Below the pieces are notes generated by a model. The model did no database searches. It had not been told where the DNA came from and saw nothing but the letters and a program-made list of their open reading frames with translations. DNA of 64,000 nucleotides from contig JAMLHL010000014.1 in assembly GCA_023957125.1 (NCBI GenBank), positions 1-64,000 on the forward strand. Reading direction: 5' to 3'. Source of the DNA: Chitinophagaceae bacterium (GTDB taxonomy: Bacteria > Bacteroidota > Bacteroidia > Chitinophagales > Chitinophagaceae). This document shows, piece by piece, positions 61,228 through 64,000 of the stretch (its first letter is position 1; the number at the start of each line of letters is the position of its first letter). The position numbers and the translations under genes were made by a program.

Positions 61228-63621
61228 ATGACAAAATCGGTGAAATATTTCTGGCGGATTTTCTTTTTGGGATTAGGAATAGGTGTGTTGGTTCTTTTAT
61301 TGATTTCCTGGGGGGTATTTGGTAAACTGCCCTCGCTCTCCGAATTGGAGAACCCTTCTATACTTTCGGCGTCTGAAGTACTTGCCGCCGATGGACGACT
61401 TATGGGAAAATATTATATTACCGACAGAACCAATGTGCCTTATAGTGAGATATCTCCCAATGTTATTAATGCGCTGATTGCAACAGAAGATGAGCGGTTT
61501 TACAGGCATTCCGGTATAGACGGGAAAAGCCTGGCAAGAGCTGTCTTCTTTTTTGGCAGGGAAGGAGGCGCCAGCACCATCACCCAGCAACTGGCGAAAA
61601 ATATGCTGGGACAGGGAAGCAGGAATACCCTGGCCAGGATCATTGAGAAGCTGAAGGAAATGATTGTAGCGATAAAGCTGGAACGCAATTTCACCAAAGA
61701 GGAAATCCTGGCCTTGTACCTCAATACCGTAGAGTACAGCGATCATGTATATGGCATACGGAACGCCTCGCGCACCTTCTTCCAAAAAGACGCGTCCAGG
61801 CTGGATGTAACCGAAGCTGCCGTGCTGATAGGGATGCTCAAAGCCACCGGCACCTATAACCCCCGCACCAATCCCAAACTGGCGTTGGACAGGAGAAATA
61901 CCGTAATAGACCAGATGGTGCGCAACAATTACCTGAGCCTGGCGGATGCCGCAAAAATTAAGCTGGAGCCCATTAAGCTCGACTATGAAAAGATGACCTC
62001 TAACACCAACCTGGCGCCTTATTTCATAGATGTATTGCGAAATGACATCCGGCAATGGTGTAAAGATCACAAAAATCCAAAAACAGGCGAGCCTTACAAT
62101 ATGTATAAAGACGGGCTTAAGATTTACACCACCATTGATCCGCGCATGCAACTGTACGCAGAGATGGCTGTAGCGCGCCATATGCCTAACCTTCAGAAAG
62201 TATTCAATACCCAAAAGAATATAAAAGACGGGAGCGTTTGGAAGACCAAAGACGGGAAAGCTGTGCTGGAAAGAGCCATAAAAACCAGCGACCGCTGGAA
62301 AAGCCTTTCCGATGATGGGATGAAGGACGCGGATATCCGTAAATCCTTTGACGTAAAAGTGCCGATGAAAGTCTTTGCATGGAATGACCAACGTGAAAAA
62401 GATACCGTAATGACGCCCCTTGATTCCATTAAGTATCATAAGCAAATGCTTCAGGCTTCTTTTATCCTTACAGATCCGCTCACCGGGGAAGTAAAAGCAT
62501 GGGTGGGAGGGATCAACTTCAAAACCTACAAATACGATCACGTCAATTATAATACGAAAAGACAGGTAGGCTCTACTTTCAAGCCACTGTTATATACACT
62601 TGCTATAATGAATGGCTATACGCCCGAAACGCCGGTATCGGTAGATCCGGTGGATATGGGTGGTAAAATTATTTCCGATAAGAAATATGAAGGTACCCGT
62701 CCTCTGAATTATTGCCTCGCCGCTTCTATCAACCCGGCAGCAGCCAATCTTATCAACGCCATCGGTGTGAACAGAACGGTGGATTTTGCCCACCAATGCG
62801 GTATCAGCAGCAATATTCCACCCTATCCTTCCATTGCTTTGGGTTCGGCAGATATTTCCCTGTATGAAATGGTAGAGGCTTACAGTATGTTTCCCGGGGG
62901 AGGCATGAATACAAAACCATTTTATATTTCCAGGATTGAGGACCGCAATGGCAACGTATTGCAAACCTATACCACTTCCCACAAAGAAGTGATCAACGAA
63001 AACGATGCCTATATCATGACCCGGATGATGCAGGGGGTCGTGGACTTCGGTACAGGGCGGTCCCTCCGCAGTACCTATGGTATCAACAGCCAGATAGCCG
63101 GTAAAACGGGTACCACCAACAACAATGCGGATGGCTGGTTCATTGGCTTTACGCCGCAGCTTCTTGGCGGTGCATGGGTGGGTGCGGACGATCCCATTCT
63201 GCGCATTTCCAATAATTATATAGGGCAGGGAGCGCAAATGGCTATGCCGATATGGGCTTATTTTTTCCAGGAAGTCTATAAAGACAAAACCCTGGGTGTG
63301 GACCCTAACGCAAGGTTCGTGCAACCGGAGAGCTTCAGGAATGAGATGATGTATGACTGGGCTGATTCTGCCGAATCCGATACGCCTATGCTGGAGGGCG
63401 AAAGTCAGCCCGGGGATGCCAATGACTACGTTGAAGTGCCGGTGAGCGATGGACGGGAAAAGATCACCACTGAATCACAATTGAATGACGAGGAAAAGAA
63501 GATCCTGGAAGAAGCAAAAAAAAACAGTACTAATAAAATAAAGGATCAGCCTGATCATGATACCGGCGGGAAAAAGAAAGGTTTGTTCAGGAAAATCTTT
63601 GGCGGGAAGAAGAAAAATTAA
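61228..63621 (+). CDS. mrcA: Class A penicillin-binding protein (PBP1A-like)
   Basis: A 797-residue bifunctional peptidoglycan synthase. An N-terminal span (about 8-28) is followed by the GT51 transglycosylase (about 50-230) with catalytic Glu87 in ATEDERFYRHSGID, GGASTITQQLAKN and FTKEEILALYLNTVEYSDHV. The transpeptidase (about 385-690) has nucleophile Ser449 in GSTFKP, the SxN motif in CLAASINPAAA and KTGT at 626-629. The C-terminus is acidic, then Lys-rich. It polymerises and cross-links cell wall in the periplasm. The ATG at 61228 is preferred over the TTG two codons earlier. Confidence 0.95.
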   Translation: MTKSVKYFWRIFFLGLGIGVLVLLLISWGVFGKLPSLSELENPSILSASEVLAADGRLMGKYYITDRTNVPYSEISPNVINALIATEDERFYRHSGIDGKSLARAVFFFGREGGASTITQQLAKNMLGQGSRNTLARIIEKLKEMIVAIKLERNFTKEEILALYLNTVEYSDHVYGIRNASRTFFQKDASRLDVTEAAVLIGMLKATGTYNPRTNPKLALDRRNTVIDQMVRNNYLSLADAAKIKLEPIKLDYEKMTSNTNLAPYFIDVLRNDIRQWCKDHKNPKTGEPYNMYKDGLKIYTTIDPRMQLYAEMAVARHMPNLQKVFNTQKNIKDGSVWKTKDGKAVLERAIKTSDRWKSLSDDGMKDADIRKSFDVKVPMKVFAWNDQREKDTVMTPLDSIKYHKQMLQASFILTDPLTGEVKAWVGGINFKTYKYDHVNYNTKRQVGSTFKPLLYTLAIMNGYTPETPVSVDPVDMGGKIISDKKYEGTRPLNYCLAASINPAAANLINAIGVNRTVDFAHQCGISSNIPPYPSIALGSADISLYEMVEAYSMFPGGGMNTKPFYISRIEDRNGNVLQTYTTSHKEVINENDAYIMTRMMQGVVDFGTGRSLRSTYGINSQIAGKTGTTNNNADGWFIGFTPQLLGGAWVGADDPILRISNNYIGQGAQMAMPIWAYFFQEVYKDKTLGVDPNARFVQPESFRNEMMYDWADSAESDTPMLEGESQPGDANDYVEVPVSDGREKITTESQLNDEEKKILEEAKKNSTNKIKDQPDHDTGGKKKGLFRKIFGGKKKN

Positions 63622-63722
63622 CTGACAGTAAGCTGCCATTGAGACAAACAATCTTCTCAAATAACAATTTCATTAAGATGGACTATTTGTTCTATATTTA
63701 AACTTCAAAATGAATTAAGGTA

Positions 63723-63929
63723 ATGCTCATAGAAAGAACAGGTGATAATAAGATAACAATTACTGTCTCTTCTTCTGTTGATAGTTTTGGACTACAAAGA
63801 TTGATTGACTATATTAAGTATCTGGAAGCAACATCAAAGAGCAGAGTAAAACAATCCGATGTTGATAAACTTGCCGATGAAGTCAACGCATCATGGTGGG
63901 AGAAAAACCGTAAACGTTTTATCAAGTGA
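63723..63929 (+). CDS. Putative antitoxin of a PIN-toxin pair
   Basis: A 68-residue protein, rich in Lys and Glu, with a strand-helix N-terminus (IERTGDNKITITVSSSVDSF) and a helical tail (KQSDVDKLADEVNASWWEKN). This fits small antitoxins whose C-terminus wraps the toxin. Its stop codon overlaps the start of the PIN-domain gene (GTGA), the usual arrangement of a VapBC-type module. No DNA-binding motif is obvious. Confidence 0.65.
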   Translation: MLIERTGDNKITITVSSSVDSFGLQRLIDYIKYLEATSKSRVKQSDVDKLADEVNASWWEKNRKRFIK

Positions 63930-64000
63930 GGGTAATTGTTGATGCAAACATTGTCTTCAGTGCAATCCTAAATTCTAAAGGAAAAATCGGCGACCTGCTT
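63926..64000 (+). CDS. PIN-domain toxin, 5' end
   Basis: Cut by the window end after 25 codons. The reading starts with GTG overlapping the previous stop and gives RVIVDANIVFSAILNSKGK, the N-terminus of a PIN ribonuclease with the first catalytic Asp in VDAN. Together with the preceding gene it forms a toxin-antitoxin pair. Confidence 0.72.
   Translation, partial: MRVIVDANIVFSAILNSKGKIGDLL

Noticed and set aside
61297..62541. 414-codon open frame on the - strand
   Set aside because: It is antisense to the class A PBP, whose catalytic motifs are intact.

Overview
The window looks like chromosome of a Bacteroidota member, most probably family Chitinophagaceae. The reasons are SusC/SusD pairs with a FecR anti-sigma factor and an ECF sigma factor, type IX secretion (T9SS) parts (plug protein, PorW/SprE, a sorting-domain fragment), many TonB-dependent receptors and lipoproteins, a LytTR regulator, and promoters of the TTG-N20-TAnnTTTG type. 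The genus cannot be fixed from the sequence alone. No tRNA, rRNA, CRISPR array or intact transposase was seen.

Layout. 1-5.5 kb: the 3' end of a tail-specific protease, a higBA toxin-antitoxin pair with a clear promoter/operator, a decayed ABC-ATPase remnant, an FtsX/LolE-like permease, the T9SS plug protein, the small SRP RNA with its own promoter and T-run, and a transaldolase-like fructose-6-phosphate aldolase. 5.9-11.5 kb: a tripartite RND efflux operon (TolC-like, RND pump, adaptor). 11.9-16.6 kb: a TonB-receptor operon with a tandem-domain lipoprotein and a DUF4374 lipoprotein, probably for metal or siderophore uptake. 16.6-22.4 kb: a segment bounded by two identical 39-bp repeats. It holds a TPR histidine kinase and LytTR regulator, a frameshifted orphan T9SS sorting domain, a collagen-like lipoprotein and a lipoprotein with an aerolysin-like pore-forming domain.

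22.4-33.6 kb is a full Hmu-type haem acquisition locus. On the + strand are a haem TonB receptor (HmuR-like) and a HmuY-family lipoprotein. On the - strand are a periplasmic CbiK-like chelatase lipoprotein, a PepSY membrane protein, a membrane-anchored CobN-like chelatase (HmuS), a membrane protein (HmuT position), an ExbB/MotA-type channel (HmuU) and a DUF2149 protein (HmuV). The proposed route is capture by HmuY, import by HmuR, and periplasmic chelatase or dechelatase chemistry powered by the HmuU/V channel.

33.7-41 kb holds sugar-catabolism genes (PmoA-like, Gfo/Idh/MocA oxidoreductase, a two-domain esterase-like hydrolase, a sugar-phosphate isomerase-like protein) and a glycosyltransferase flanked by hairpin-rich repeats. 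41.6-56.8 kb is a polysaccharide utilisation locus read on the - strand: ECF sigma factor, FecR, SusC, SusD, GH84 hexosaminidase, NagB-like protein, FucP-like transporter and heparinase-II/III-like protein. It suggests use of an N-acetylhexosamine-containing glycan, perhaps one with uronic acid. 57-64 kb holds a bactofilin with a short membrane partner, PorW/SprE, a class A penicillin-binding protein, and the start of a PIN-domain toxin-antitoxin pair cut by the window edge.
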